From Hymenopellis radicata (lineage: Eukaryota > Basidiomycota > Agaricomycetes > Agaricales > Physalacriaceae), in assembly GCA_015501595.1 (NCBI GenBank), contig JADNRX010000123.1, positions 62,001-126,000 of the forward strand: 64,000 bases of DNA. The letters are read 5' to 3'. The position numbers and the translations under genes are program-made. Positions 23,700 to 34,848 of the stretch are shown piece after piece. Numbering within the stretch: the first letter of the stretch is position 1; every line of letters begins with the position of its first letter. A model generated the notes under the pieces. It was given only the letters and a program-made list of their open reading frames with translations, had not been told where the DNA came from and searched no databases.

Positions 23700-24185
23700 C
23701 TGGGGATATCGGACGATGAATGAGATCTCGCTTAAATGTCGAGTGTATGCACATATGAGTGATTCCGGGTTCGTTCTGATTTTCTGATGTGTCCATCATG
23801 TGTGGCCCACTCTGTGCTTCTTGGACTCACAAGTGTGTTCCCGCTCTCACTATATCATTCTGCCTCCAGCCGACATCCACTGCTTGCTGATGGGCGACGC
23901 AGGGGTTCGTGGGTTGTAACTTGAGGTCCTGTTCGTGTTCGAGCATTCTTGCTTCAAGTACTCTACGCTGTAACAGGGAGGTTCGTGGATCAGGAGACGC
24001 GCAAGTATTTGTGGGTGTTTGGCTGGAGCATTAGGCACATAGAGTCTTGCCATCACTGTCGTATCGACACGCTGGGAGTCAGTAACTACCCAACGTACTC
24101 AACAATTTTCGTCGTATTTACCCGTACGTGAGCACTTTGAAGTTCTCCGATTCTAGAGCGTGTCCCGCGGATAACTCACCGAGCA
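23700..24185 (+). repeat. Tandem repeat unit A, about 0.45 kb
   Basis: It begins near ggatatcggacgatgaatgagatctcgctt and ends near cgtgtcccgcggataact. The next unit repeats the same landmarks in the same order: tgtgtccatcat, cttggactcacaagtgtgtt, ttctgcctcc, gtactctacgc, gtaactaccca and cccgtacgtgagcacttt. Nothing coding is supported. Confidence 0.75.
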
Positions 24186-24595
24186 GACTTCGGAGGATAT
24201 CGGACGATAAATGAGATCTCGCTTGGACGTCGAGTCTATTATGCACAGGTTTTGTGTTCTGATTTTCTGATATGTGTCCATCATTTGTGGCTCTGTGCTT
24301 ATTGGACTCACAAGTGTGTTCCCGCTCTCACTATCGAACGGCGATCATTCTGCCTCCGGCCGTCATCCACTGGGCAACACAGGACTTCGTGAGTTGTAAT
24401 TTGAGGTCATGTTCGTGTTTGAGCGTTGAAATTATAATTGCTTCCAGTACTCTACGCGCATGGGAGTGAGTAACTACCCAATGTGCTCAACGATTTTCGC
24501 CGTATGTACCCGTACGTGAGCACTTTGCAGTTCTCCGATTCTAGAGTGTGTAGTCGTTACCGCGGATAACTGATTCTAAAGTAGACGCTGAGCGG
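24186..24595 (+). repeat. Tandem repeat unit B, about 0.4 kb
   Basis: Second unit directly after unit A, with the same landmarks and several small indels. It ends about 125 bp before the DUF6534 copy 2 start codon, so the repeats lie in that gene's upstream region. Confidence 0.75.
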
Positions 24596-24674
24596 GGTCT
24601 TGCCTACGCGAATGAGTAGACGAGTGTGATGGCCGCTTTAAGGTATGTGGATTCAACCCGCCTCCTCACTGGAG

Positions 24675-24680
24675 TATATA
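24675..24680 (+). promoter_or_regulatory. TATA box of DUF6534 copy 2
   Basis: TATATA within gagtatataacagtc, 46 bp before the ATG at 24721. All four DUF6534 copies have a TATA-like box at about this distance. Confidence 0.5.
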
Positions 24681-24720
24681 ACAGTCAGAGATCTACTGTT
24701 TTCCGGCCGTCCTTCGAAGT

Positions 24721-26151
24721 ATGTCCACTGAACGTATTTCTCTCACAGTGATTAGACAGGTCCTTGGTCCTCTTCTCATTGGAGTCACTATATACACTCT
24801 TCTTCTAGGTGTATGCGCCGTACAGTATTTTACCTACTTCACGGCCGGTTTTAAAGATAACAAGATTGTATTGTGCGTCGTTTTGACGTAAACTATTCAT
24901 GCCATACGTTGAAACATCCTGATAGCTTCGCGGTCGTCTGGATGGCCGTGATAGACGTCCTGCTCAGTGTTAACGCTTTCGCTGGCCTCTGGCATTATGT
25001 CATCGAGCACTTTGCGGAAGTAGACGTCTTGAAAGGCACTATTTGGAACTTTGATCTGACACCACTCTTTTCCACTCTGTACGTGCATATTCTTCTTCGA
25101 GCGCATTGAAGATTCAACTGATGCATAAGGCAGTACCGCGATTCCTGTTCAAACCTTTCTGACGTACCGAATCTGGCAATTTTCGAACAGCCGTATCCTA
25201 TGTGCATTTCTCGCAGCTCTCATTCTTGGTGCTGCTGTTCCTGCTTGGATTGCATCGATCCAAGTCGTGCGGAAATCGGCATTGACTCAACGTGGGGCTG
25301 CTGTGACAACAGCCTATGTCTGGCTCTCGCTTAGCGCAGCTTGCGATGCCCTCTTGAGGTAGGCATACATGTCGTTGTTCTCGGCCTACTTGGTACTGAG
25401 CTCTTAACTCCGTCTAGCGCCATAATGATATTCTATTTGCGGCGTCAGAAAACTGCTTTTAAACGTGAGGATGTTTCAACTTTGGTTTCCACGATGGCTA
25501 CGTTCTCACTGCAGTCAAGACACTAACAGGATAATCTCCCGATACATACAGCTATCTATTCAATCGGCGCTGCCGGTCACTCTTTGCGCGGTAAGCGCAT
25601 AGTAAGTTCCGGCGAATGCCCGCCACTCATTCTCGGGACAGATCGTCATCTTGGTTCTACTAGCAACAACATCCACACAGAAAAATATCCACTATCCTTT
25701 CGCTCTGAGTCTTGGCCGCTTCTACACGTTAGTACTCCCTACTCTTCTTAGTTCGCAACATATACTGATTGGGCGAAGTATCACATTCTTGACTGTAGGG
25801 ACACCATTTGATGTTGGTCTCGAAGCTGATTTCAGCCATAGACCCTCAATGCTCGACGTGACATCCGGGAGACGGAAAACACGATTAGCGTGAACTCCGT
25901 TGACTTGCAGGTATGTGAGCTGTCTTCTTCATATTCTCCAAACTACGCATCACTTCTCCATCGAACAGGTCATCAATAGGCGGGCACGACAGCAAGAACT
26001 CGCCATTGAAGTCACCCGGGAAACTCATGTGACAGGAAATGAATGGCCCCCACTCAACAGCGAAGTCGACTTGAAGCTGCCGAGAGGTGAGCAGCGTTAT
26101 AACGCAATCGAATATTATGACCCGGCGCTCATCCTCTCATACTTAGTTTGA
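24721..26151 (+). CDS. DUF6534-family multi-pass membrane protein (copy 2)
   Basis: Membrane protein with about seven helices and no assigned activity. Exons in order: MSTERISLTVIRQVLGPLLI with VQYFTYFTAGFKDNKIVL; VVWMAVIDVLLSVNAFAGLW with HYVIEHFAEVDVLKGTIWNF; QTFLTYRIWQFSNSRILCAF to CDALL; IMIFYLRRQKTAFKR; a helix around QSALPVTLCA; YPFALSLGRFYT; LNARRDIRETENTISVNSVD; and a tail VINRRARQQELAIEVTRETH ending SYLV. All joints keep frame. Unlike the other copies it is not paired with an acyltransferase; upstream are two tandem repeats, downstream a Kre9/Knh1-like gene. Confidence 0.75.
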
Positions 26152-26752
26152 TTTTATGTTCGCAGAGGCCTCACCTTATAAAATATTTTGTAGCACTCAT
26201 ATGTAGCTTTGAAGGATTCAGAGGTATCTTGTACTACTACGCAGTTGAAGTATACTGACCCGCACCATGCCCGCACCTTTCGAAGTGTCTCTCTACATCA
26301 TGCATCATCGCCCTCTTCGGACATCGTGTTCGGGTAGGCAGCGTCGATAGGAAAGAGTAAGTTTTGACCTAGGCTCTTCTCATCCATACGAGCCTCGACT
26401 TCCGAGTCATCCGTCATCTGGCAGTCGGTGCGGTTCTTCGGCGTAATTCTGTACTGCATAGTAAGTAATGCTCCGGACACTGGCGACCGCAAGTTGAACA
26501 AAACGTGGAGCCTCAAATACTGTAATTACACGAACCCATCACGGACTGTGGACGACTGGTCTTCCCTTCATGCATAGGAATTCGATGTTACCACTGGTAG
26601 ATCTCTAGATCTCTTCTGGTCCGATTTCCAGACGGAGATTCCTTGCTAGACGACGGCCCAGTGCCCATGATGGTCAGCGTTCGCCGAACTATATTAACAG
26701 AAGGACATCTGGAATGACGCGAAGATACTTTACTGATTTTGCGCCGCAAATC
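26152..26752. other. Intergenic stretch with no supported gene
   Basis: A minus-strand open stretch (26298-26516) encodes an acidic peptide ending YPNTMSEEGDDA, but it has no recognisable domain or partner exon. A TATA-like box, ctatattaac near 26689, lies about 60 bp upstream of the next ATG. Confidence 0.3.
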
Positions 26753-27296
26753 ATGATCTTCACGTCCTTCTTTCGTTGCCGCCCTCGCGTCCGTCGCGAC
26801 GGCGATGCCTCTGAGCCTTCAGGTCGCGCCGCGGGATGTGTATACACCGCCTGTTACCGACCCTACCACTGGGACGGTGTGGACCGTCAACGACACTGTT
26901 ACTGTGACTTGGTGAGCGCGGACCGACCTGGACCGACTGGTCTGGAGTCCCATATTGATTGAAGTGCTTCTGCGATGTAGGGACACCTCGGATTCACCTG
27001 AACAAATTAGCAACCGCTTTGGGAGTAGCATCAGACTGAGGAAGGGCGATAGATCTCTGCCTGGTGAGCCAACTTCTTGTTGCCGAGCTACCTTAAGCTT
27101 CTTGTTAACCAGCGATCATGAAGTTGTCCTCGCCGATCAGTTCGATATCCTGCTCGGCGAAATGGAGATTACTGTGCCGTGGGTTTGTGGCTGTGCGTAT
27201 TCGAAACGCATTGCCCATCTCCGCCACTGAGCTCTGTTTCCTATAGTGTTTGGCGATTCCGGCAACTTCAGTCTCACCTTCAGTATCTTATCATAG
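26753..27296 (+). pseudogene. Kre9/Knh1-like secreted Ig-fold protein with a frameshift in the signal peptide
   Basis: Small secreted or cell-wall-anchored protein of the Kre9/Knh1-like N-terminal family found in Ser/Thr-rich GPI-anchored fungal proteins. Starting at 26753 the frame reads MIFTSFF. One base later the frame gives FVAALASVATAMPLSLQVAP, TPPVTDPTTGTVWTVNDTVT and VTW. A spliced exon follows with DTSDSPEQISNRFGSSIRLR, then DHEVVLADQFDILLGEMEIT and VPWV, then a last short exon with FGDSGNFSLTFSILS. Joining the signal peptide to the rest needs removal of one T in the run at 26768-26773, so it is either a young pseudogene or a sequence error. There is no room for a long Ser/Thr tail. 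Confidence 0.6.
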
Positions 27297-27996
27297 CTGA
27301 ATGAACTTACAATGAACTTTTACTTCTAGAAATTCTTCTTCGTACCAAGTTGAGACAGAGTTGAGATAGATTGGGTCGTGGGAAGTATTCACCATAAAGG
27401 ATTGCGACTCCGACGAGTCAACCCTGCCTAACACTGGCGGGTCTTTTAAGTTTTAACTCTTTGGAATTTCAGGCTTCTCAGTATCGAACATCGCGCTCTT
27501 CACGCTTGGTGTACACATTTCAAACCCGGCGCGATACGGGTAACCGGTAGCGTGAAGCGCGGATACGAACGCGCCTTGTTTGGACGACCGTGACACAAGA
27601 CTGGAACGTATAATTTCGGTCCTCCAGGCAATTGGCAGCTCCCAGGACCGCTCTGATGTACGTTGCTTCCTTATTACCACTCCGCCCCGAAGGTCCCTGC
27701 TCCGTGATACTACTATCAGTGATAGGTGCCTAGACTTTGGCATTTTTTTTCATACTTACAGTGATGCTGCGAAGCTTGAGGGTGCCTTTTCCGTGATGAC
27801 GACTTCCCTTGCTCTCGGATTCGCAAGTCGTCAGTATCAACTTACCGGTGCAACGCATGGCCTTGACGCTTCTTCGGAGAGGATTCAGATCTGATTCAGA
27901 TGAAATTCAACGAATACCACAATAACGGAGGCATGTACGTTATATGCGAAGTGTATGTATAGTGAGTTATCGATAATCAACAGCTCTGGTATATTT

Positions 27997-29269
27997 CTAA
28001 AAGGAAAGTGCTACGCGTTCCCCGACTAGTTTTGCCGCCCTTTCGTACCATTCCGGTGGGAAGATGGTGATTTTCTGGTCCCAGAAACCTGCCCTCAGCA
28101 TGGGATCCCACCACATTGGTAGCAAGACGGAGAACCACGCCACTACCCACACATATCCAACTATGTAGAAAATAGGATGTCCTCTCTTGATACCGAGTCC
28201 TCGTCCGGCGGCTATGACGCCCTCCTCTACTACGATACCCAAGGCTTGCAGGTTGAAGAAGAGAAATCCACGACTGTCCTCGAATCTCCCACCGCCCATG
28301 CTGTCGCAGAGCGAGTGCATAGAGCCAGAGAAGAAGAACGCGATGTATAGCTGGACGAACGAGGAAACTGGCGTTTCAGGTTTCAGACCAAGTACCCTTT
28401 CCGTCACAAATTTGCTGTGGTCGTAAAAGATCTGCAGTGATCCATCTGTGAGCCACCACTATTGCAAGTCGAATAGCTTCACTTACTTTCCTCAGCCATT
28501 GGTGCCACACGCGTCTGAAACACCTGTCAATGCGACTCCATGTCTATGATGGAAAAACTTACCCCCAAACGCGGCGAATCGTATACGCATCGGTCCAAGA
28601 TCCAAACCATTCTGACCAGTCTTCTGGGCGAGAAAGGTGCAGCGCCACCGACACTAGACAAACGATGCTATGGACGATGGCCAAGCCGGCCTGAACCTGC
28701 GCCACCCAGATGGACAGGTCTATGAGGCGCCAATACCATATACGTTCGGTAAACGAGATGCCGTTTGTCGGGGACATTGGAGAGTGTCTGATATACAATC
28801 CGCACATATCGATAATCAGGACGCGTAGAAGGAAGATGCCGGTCTGATTGACGAGGAAGGAAGCGCGGGACGTCCCCGGGGCGGGTCTTGGACGTAGAAC
28901 CCTGCCCTTGGGCTGAAAGTTCCACCCGACACCGCGAGGACTGGATAACAGGCGCAGAGCCCATTTGACGCGCTCGGTCAAGGACGCGTTTTCGATGTGT
29001 ACCTCCTTCTGACGAATCCAGCGAAAGTCGCGTTGGGGATTCGAGAGCAGGATCAAGTCGGAAGCGTTCAAGAGGAACCACATGTAGGCCACTGCCAAAA
29101 CGCCATCGACGACCGCACTGCCTGCTGTCGTCGTGTAGAGATAGAGGGTGGACAGCGTGCCGACGAAGAAAATCCAACGCGGGAAGGACGGTTTCACGAC
29201 CAAAGAGCTGAAGAGGCAGAAGACTGCGAAGGCTATCGCCTCGACTGCGAACGACTTGCGAGTAGTCAT
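27997..29269 (-). CDS. MBOAT_2 wax synthase-like acyltransferase (copy 2)
   Basis: Intact membrane-bound acyltransferase. The first exon reads MTTRKSFAVEAIAFAVFCLF, PRWIFFVGTLSTLYLYTTTA, ASDLILLSNPQRDFRWIRQK, LTERVKWALRLLSSPRGVGW and LSRPEDWSEWFG to RRVWG. A mini-exon (about 28510-28483) gives TRVWHQWLRK, and the last exon IFYDHSKFVTERVLGLKPET, VQLYIAFFFSGSMHSLCDSM (conserved His), GIVVEEGVIAAGRGLGIKRG, LPMWWDP and the end GERVALSF. Acyl-CoA:alcohol transfer at the ER is the family activity; the acceptor is not predictable. It is divergent from DUF6534 copy 3. Confidence 0.8.
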
Positions 29270-29693
29270 CGTGGTGAAGGTGTATCTTGGGTGGGTCGCT
29301 CGAAAACGTTGCCTCAGATATTTAATTGACTCCAGACCTGCAGGTCGGTTTCTGATTCTTCTGATGAAGACGAACCGCGCACGGTATTTTTCATAAACGG
29401 ATCAACTTCGCTGGTCCAATGTCTTAATGGTACACTTCATGGGTGCGCGTCCCCACTATTGGTTGCGATCACTATTCAATTGAGCAAATTTTCTCTGATG
29501 GCGTGCTCTAGAATGTGTGACAGCACGATACGTGAAGTGAATACCAGTGTCCCTGTGGTTCGCCCTCAGCGGCCCATGGCCGCTTTAGGCTAGATGTTAT
29601 TGTTAACTTTTAAGTGAGTGATTGCATCACTCCGCGTTCTCCGCTATATTTAACAGCTGAATTCGAAGGCGTTGCTTTCTTCATAACAACACC
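29270..29693. promoter_or_regulatory. Bidirectional promoter of the DUF6534 and acyltransferase pair (copy 2)
   Basis: A 424-bp gap between divergent ATGs. TATA-like boxes face both ways: tatttaa at 29317-29323 (acyltransferase side) and tatattta at 29645-29652 (DUF6534 side). The duplicate at 57147-57577 is nearly identical in sequence. Confidence 0.65.
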
Positions 29694-31067
29694 ATGGCAG
29701 ACGCAGCTTCGCTCAACGCCGTTGTCCGAAAGGTCATTGCTCCTGTACTCATCGGCGTTATTGTTCACGCTTTTCTGCTGGGTCTCGTTTGTGTTCAATA
29801 CGTCACCTACTTCACGTCCAGATTCAACGACCACAAGTTCATCGTGTACGTTCTTCCTAATTCCCCTTCTTTTTCTGCAAAACTTACTTCTCTGGCAGCG
29901 CAATAGTCGTTTGGCTCGCCTTCGTTGATATTGCTCTTACCATCAATTCGGTCACTGTTATCTGGCAATATGTCATCGACCATTTTGCGGACGTGACTGT
30001 CTTGGGCACTACTACCTGGAATTTCAACATGTTCCCATTATTTTCGACTTTGTAAGCGCCGGCTTCTTCTTCTTGGGACACTTTGACTCACTAGTGGATC
30101 ACGCCACAGCTCTGCGGTTCCCGTTCAGCTCTTCCTCGCCAACAGGATCCGCAGATTTTCGAACAGCTGGATTCTCTTTGGCGCGCTCGTAGTGTTGATT
30201 CTGGGTCCAGCTGTGATGGGATGTCTCACCTCCGTTCAGTTGCAGTCACTTTCATCACTGTCGGATAGAGATACTGCGAGGAAGGTCGGCTATGCATGGC
30301 TCGCATTAAACGTCGGGTGTGACACCATCCTGAGGTAGGTCTGAACTCTTGTCTTGACGACGCTTTCGCAAATGATATCGCGATCTAGTTCCCTGATGAT
30401 ATTCTACCTTCGACGGCAGAAGTCAGGTTTCGCCCGTCAGTAATATCTCTTCAGCGCGGCAACAGGCCTTACTTACCTTGACATCATATTCCCTCTCAAG
30501 GTACAAACAAAATCATTTCACGATACGTCCAGCTCGCTATACAGTCCGCTTTACCGGTAACCCTTTCAGCTGTGAGTGCGCCGTGACCTTCATCCGAGCT
30601 CACTACACCCTTGTTGATCCACCGATAGATTACGATTCTCTCACTGGGGATCACGATGGTAGAGAGCAACATGCACACTCCTTTCACTTTGTGTCTCGGG
30701 CGTTTCTACACGTCAGTATTCATTATTCTCAGCGTCGCCAGTATCTGCACTGAACTCTGACACAGTATTACACTGTTGACTGTGCGGATCCTTTTTGAAC
30801 TGCCTAATCCATGAGATCTCATAGTTGACTGTCAGACTCTCAACGCTCGTCTTGATATCAGGGAGTACGATAAGTCGTACAATTTGAACTCTATCAATCT
30901 ATCGGTATGTGCCTTTCATTATAGTCATATAGTTCCTTCATCGTGATTATCGGCAGGCCATCGACAGGAGGGCGCGACAAGATGTTTCAATCGCAGTAAC
31001 ACAAGAAACCCATCTGGATAGGGAATGGCCCGACAAGTCCGACCTGGCAGGACTTACGCAAAAGTGA
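29694..31067 (+). CDS. DUF6534-family multi-pass membrane protein (copy 3)
   Basis: It starts MADAASLNAVVRKVIAPVLI, then VQYVTYFTSRFNDHKFI. Spliced exons give AIVVWLAFVDIALTINSVTV with WQYVIDHFADVTVLGTTTWN, VQLFLANRIRRFSNSWILFG, SLMIFYLRRQKSGF, YVQLAIQSALPVTLSA, a segment TLCLGRFYT, LNARLDIREYDKSYNLNSIN and the tail AIDRRARQDVSIAVTQETHL, ending LTQK. Near-identical to copy 4 in the inverted arm. One base near 31050 differs between arms (gcagg against gcgg), so the last residues are in different frames: LTQK here, DLRKSDR in copy 4. Confidence 0.78.
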
Positions 31068-31689
31068 CAGGTAATACCTGTTGTCTTCCACTGAGTGGAG
31101 GCTTCAGCTCATTCGGTCGTTACATACAAAAATATTGACATGGCGTAGGTACAAGCTCTAGTCCAATCCTTTAAGTACGCGAGTCGAACATTGGTCCGCA
31201 ATAGTACATGCTACATAGAGCAGGCCCGACCGAACCTGTGCGAAGTCGGAATCTGGTTGTAGATCTACCCGGACGAACGTATAAATAACTAGCAGCTGAG
31301 AAATTTAAGGCCTCTCCAGGCCACATGCGACATCTTTGATCGCGTCGTTCTCTAACAGGGATAATTCAGCAGGCTAGAGTACAATAGAGTACAATTCCAT
31401 ATGTTGAGATATGATCCTGTCACGTTCACAAGAACAGCCAGGGCAGTACAAAAGGCCCCCGCCAGGTCGGCGCCACGGTAGTACGTCCCTACGCGGTTGC
31501 GACCATGGTAGAGGCACGGCCGCCACAGACATATTGAGTGTATACCTCCTCGCAGGGGGATCACATGTAAAGGCAACCGACTATCCACAAACGTCTGCAG
31601 CACCAGTGAAAACCTTCAGCATTTGAAATTTGATCCCCTGCATCCTTGCAACTCAAACAAGATCGCCACGAAGATCTTAAGCTCCATCA

Positions 31690-31933
31690 GAGTTCAAAGT
31701 CTTTGCTACGAACCTAGTCGCCACCCAATACACACTCGGCCCATCTGCAAAGCTCCACAGGCCGCTGTACGCCATGCGATAGCCTGCTCGATCCACCTGG
31801 TACGAGCCAGGGCTCCGACTTGAATTCTGCGGCATCGGGTCCCAGGCTGTCCCAGGCCTTCGAATTGGTGTTGACCGTGAGGGGATAAGAAATCGCCGGA
31901 CGCACTGGTGATTGTGATTAACGATCTATCCAT
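31690..31933 (-). pseudogene. Haem-loop fragment of a cytochrome P450
   Basis: On the minus strand it reads SYPLTVNTNSKAWDSLGPDA, AEFKSEPWLVPGG, then after a frame change AYSGLWSFADGP and, in the next frame, RVCIGWRL. These are the strand before the PERF motif, the ExKPExWL region and the haem loop (FxDGPRxCIGxR) of a P450 unlike the CYP64-like pair. The P450 tail (MQGIKFQMLKVFTGAAD near 31640) follows. At least two frameshifts and loss of everything upstream make it a relic. Confidence 0.65.
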
Positions 31934-32175
31934 CGGGAAAGAGAGGCAACTTACGTCGCCCTCTTTGACCAGTAGGCTGGTGTCCCGCCGTTAGGGGACT
32001 TGCCCTTCGCTTTCGCAGCATCAGAATAGTAATTCCATCGACGTCACGCTGTCGAAGTAAGTACAACTATATAATGTATCAAAGTCCTGCGCCTAGTATC
32101 ATGGACAATTAACGGCGTCCTAAACTACCGTCCAATTCATAAGACGCGACCGAAATATTTCTATGCCCCTCCTCA

Positions 32176-34663
32176 CTACTTAAGAACCGCCAGTGACGAC
32201 CTCGATATTTCCGAAGCGATATTCGGATGGCGAAAGTAGTCTACACGCTCGCGCTGCTTTTCGTCCTCTTTCCTGTGACTTGAAGCAGACAAACATCAAT
32301 TGCACAGGTTGACCAAGTGATGGAACAACTTACCAATATTCAATGTGCATCTTCACCAAAAATTGGTTAGCAGGCATCATCTCCATGCTCGTACCACAAC
32401 AACTTGTACACAGCCAGCCATCCGGGTCAGAGAACGACCCTTTCGCCTTCTTCTTCAACTGCTCAACGTGGAGCTTCTCGTCAACTAGCACTACATTACC
32501 GCCTTTTACCAGCGTCCCGGAGAACTTCGTTTGATACAGATGCAAGACCTGGTACGTATCATTAACGGACGGACGGAACTGGTGAGAGCAGGAAGGACAT
32601 ACGAATTTTCTCCAACCAAAGTAGTAGTTCATCGGCCACCTGAACTTTTCTTTGGGAATCGTCCTGCTGAGCTCCCGATAATAATCATTAAGCTTCCCGG
32701 GCCAAGTCCCGGGCTTGACAATCATATTCGGAGGATCGAGAGGAACGCAGTCCAAGTAATGGAAGTAAACACTCAACGCGTCTAGGTCCTTAACCCGTGT
32801 CGTCTGGGGATCCAATCCTACCAAGCCGATTACTTCGTGTACAATCTTGGTCAAGTGAAGATCGACACAAAGGTCCTCGGCTGTCCACGGTCTACGCACA
32901 CATCTTGTTGTGTAGGCGAACCAGTTTGAGAGATCGTTGTAGTTACGGTGGGCTTCGGACTCCTTATAGTCGGCCTTGTAATCCTCTTCGGATGCAACGC
33001 CGATCGTGTTACAGGGATGATATAAAACGTCGGGATAGAAAAGAGGAAGGCTGCATGTTCGACAGGTGACGACGCAACAGGCGAGGGCGAGATGGGAGTT
33101 GCTTTGTACGGGGATGCCGTCCTTAGCAAGAACGCGGAACAGGCTCTCGTGAAGCCCTGTCGACCACTTTATCATATCGTGGAGGACCTGGGGGAGGGCG
33201 GCGGAAAAGGTTACATCCTCGACGCGATGATCATTGGGGCGTTCAAGTATTTCATGGATGACGGGAAATTGAAACCAATCTGGCGCAGCAGGATCGGTCT
33301 TCATGACGAGGTCTGTCCCGCCTTCACGGACAGGCATGTCGACGGTCTTGACTTTATGCATGAAGTCGACAGCGAGTTTGCGACGCTCCGTTACAACGGC
33401 GTTACGCACTCGGGCGAGCCGTTGCAGGCGAAGGGATGTCATGAAAGTTTCCATTGTAGGACAATTCTTCTCCCAAGCTGTAAAACCCGTTTGGATTCGA
33501 AAAAATATTCAATACAAGACTTACCCTCATCGGTCAGGGGATGTGACTGCCTGATGAAAGGGTGCTTTTCTAGTGCAGTGGCGCAGGACCGGTCATCCAG
33601 CTCATCCTTAAATCCCATCTGAATAAGCCTGGTATTGATGCTGACAGACCGTCAGAAGCGTCAGAAACTATAGCAGCAGCTAATACTGACAGCAACTTTC
33701 GACACTCTCTAACGTCTTGCCGAGTTTTTTGGCGTTCCCACTTCATTTCCTCGTACCAGTCGCTTCCTTGTTCGGCCAACTGCAAGATGAGCACGTTGGC
33801 AGGGGCTAGGTTGATAAATACATACATCTTGCCATTGAGAACAATACTCATGGCGCTTCTCGATGTATAGTTTTTGTTCTACTTCCGTATTCAGAGCTTG
33901 GAAATGATGCTTGACTGCATCAAGGTGTGGGCGATAGACGACGGTCTGCTGTACCTTGTTAAGGACTACGATAGTCAGTCGCAAGCGAAGATAACAGGAT
34001 AGCCACACATACCCCAGAAGAATGAGGGAATCAAGGGAACAAACATCTTGTCCTCAGGAGGAACCATGCCAACAGGAAGCAGACTAGATCATCCGCGTCA
34101 GAGAGGAGCCTCTCGCTCCATATGACCATGAACTCACGCAGAAGGCACGCATTTCGGGCAAATTCGAATTCCAAGGTCAAAAGAGTCAATCGATCGGCGA
34201 ACAGTTTTGACGCAGAACTGGACAGAGATTAAGTAAGAGAGGATATCGAGATAGAGAGTACATACATGACACCGGTTGTAGAAGAAAAGATTAATCCATG
34301 CTGGTTCCGAGATGATATCGTCTGGGGAGGGCAAATCCGGGTGGCACTGTTCCCTGGAATGTCGCCATATTTGCAAGGCCGTCGAGCGGCTCATCAAGGT
34401 TTCTCTAAATGGCTTCGTAGACCGCGCTAGATGCAGCAGATCTATGGGCGCTAGGAGGCGAAAAATCTGTGCCACAATTCTGATCCGGGATCTCGCGGTG
34501 AATAGACGCATATACTCACCTCAAGCCAGATATCCAGTGGCATATTCAACAGTTCGCTGACAATTTTCTGCTTTTTTCGTCCTCCTCCAGATGCTTGAGG
34601 TCTTCTGCGCGCAACGCTGTCTTCCCCTTGGGAACTCGGTCTAGCGCGTTTCGTGGACAACAT
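32176..34663 (-). CDS. F-box family protein (F1)
   Basis: Likely substrate adaptor of an SCF ubiquitin ligase, nuclear or cytosolic. Basic start MLSTKRARPSS with a Lys/Arg-rich linker (GGGRKKQKI), then the F-box split by an intron: LNMPLDIWLEV joined to IFRLLAPIDLLHLARSTKPF. Next FRETLMSRSTALQIWRHSRE, ISEPAWINLFFYNRCHVC and LGIRICPKCVP. A long alpha-helical middle is followed by the large exon 33454-32330, with CRTCSLPLFYPDVLYHPC, KFVCPSCSHQF and GWLCTSC, paired cysteines suggesting a zinc site. The last exon, found by splice-site reading, gives HRKEDEKQRERVDYFRHPN and ends LAVLK at 32176. One of five F-box genes in the window; the body of its arm-2 copy is lost. Confidence 0.72.
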
Positions 34664-34848
34664 CCTCGTTCACTAATAGTGGTGGTAACTAGTATTAGTA
34701 AGAGCAAAAGCAACGTGACGCGAACGCGTGGCGTCACAGATCACGTGCAATGCCTAACGCACGCGTCTTCGCGCTTCAGAGTTCATTCATTCTCGAAATA
34801 CGATTAGTGTATCAAAAGCCTGATGATTCTAATATAGTATCTAAGTAA

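Noticed and set aside
27453..27900. Possible gene shared by both arms of the inverted duplication
   Set aside because: Open stretches exist on both strands, but stops and indels differ between the arms and no family is recognisable.
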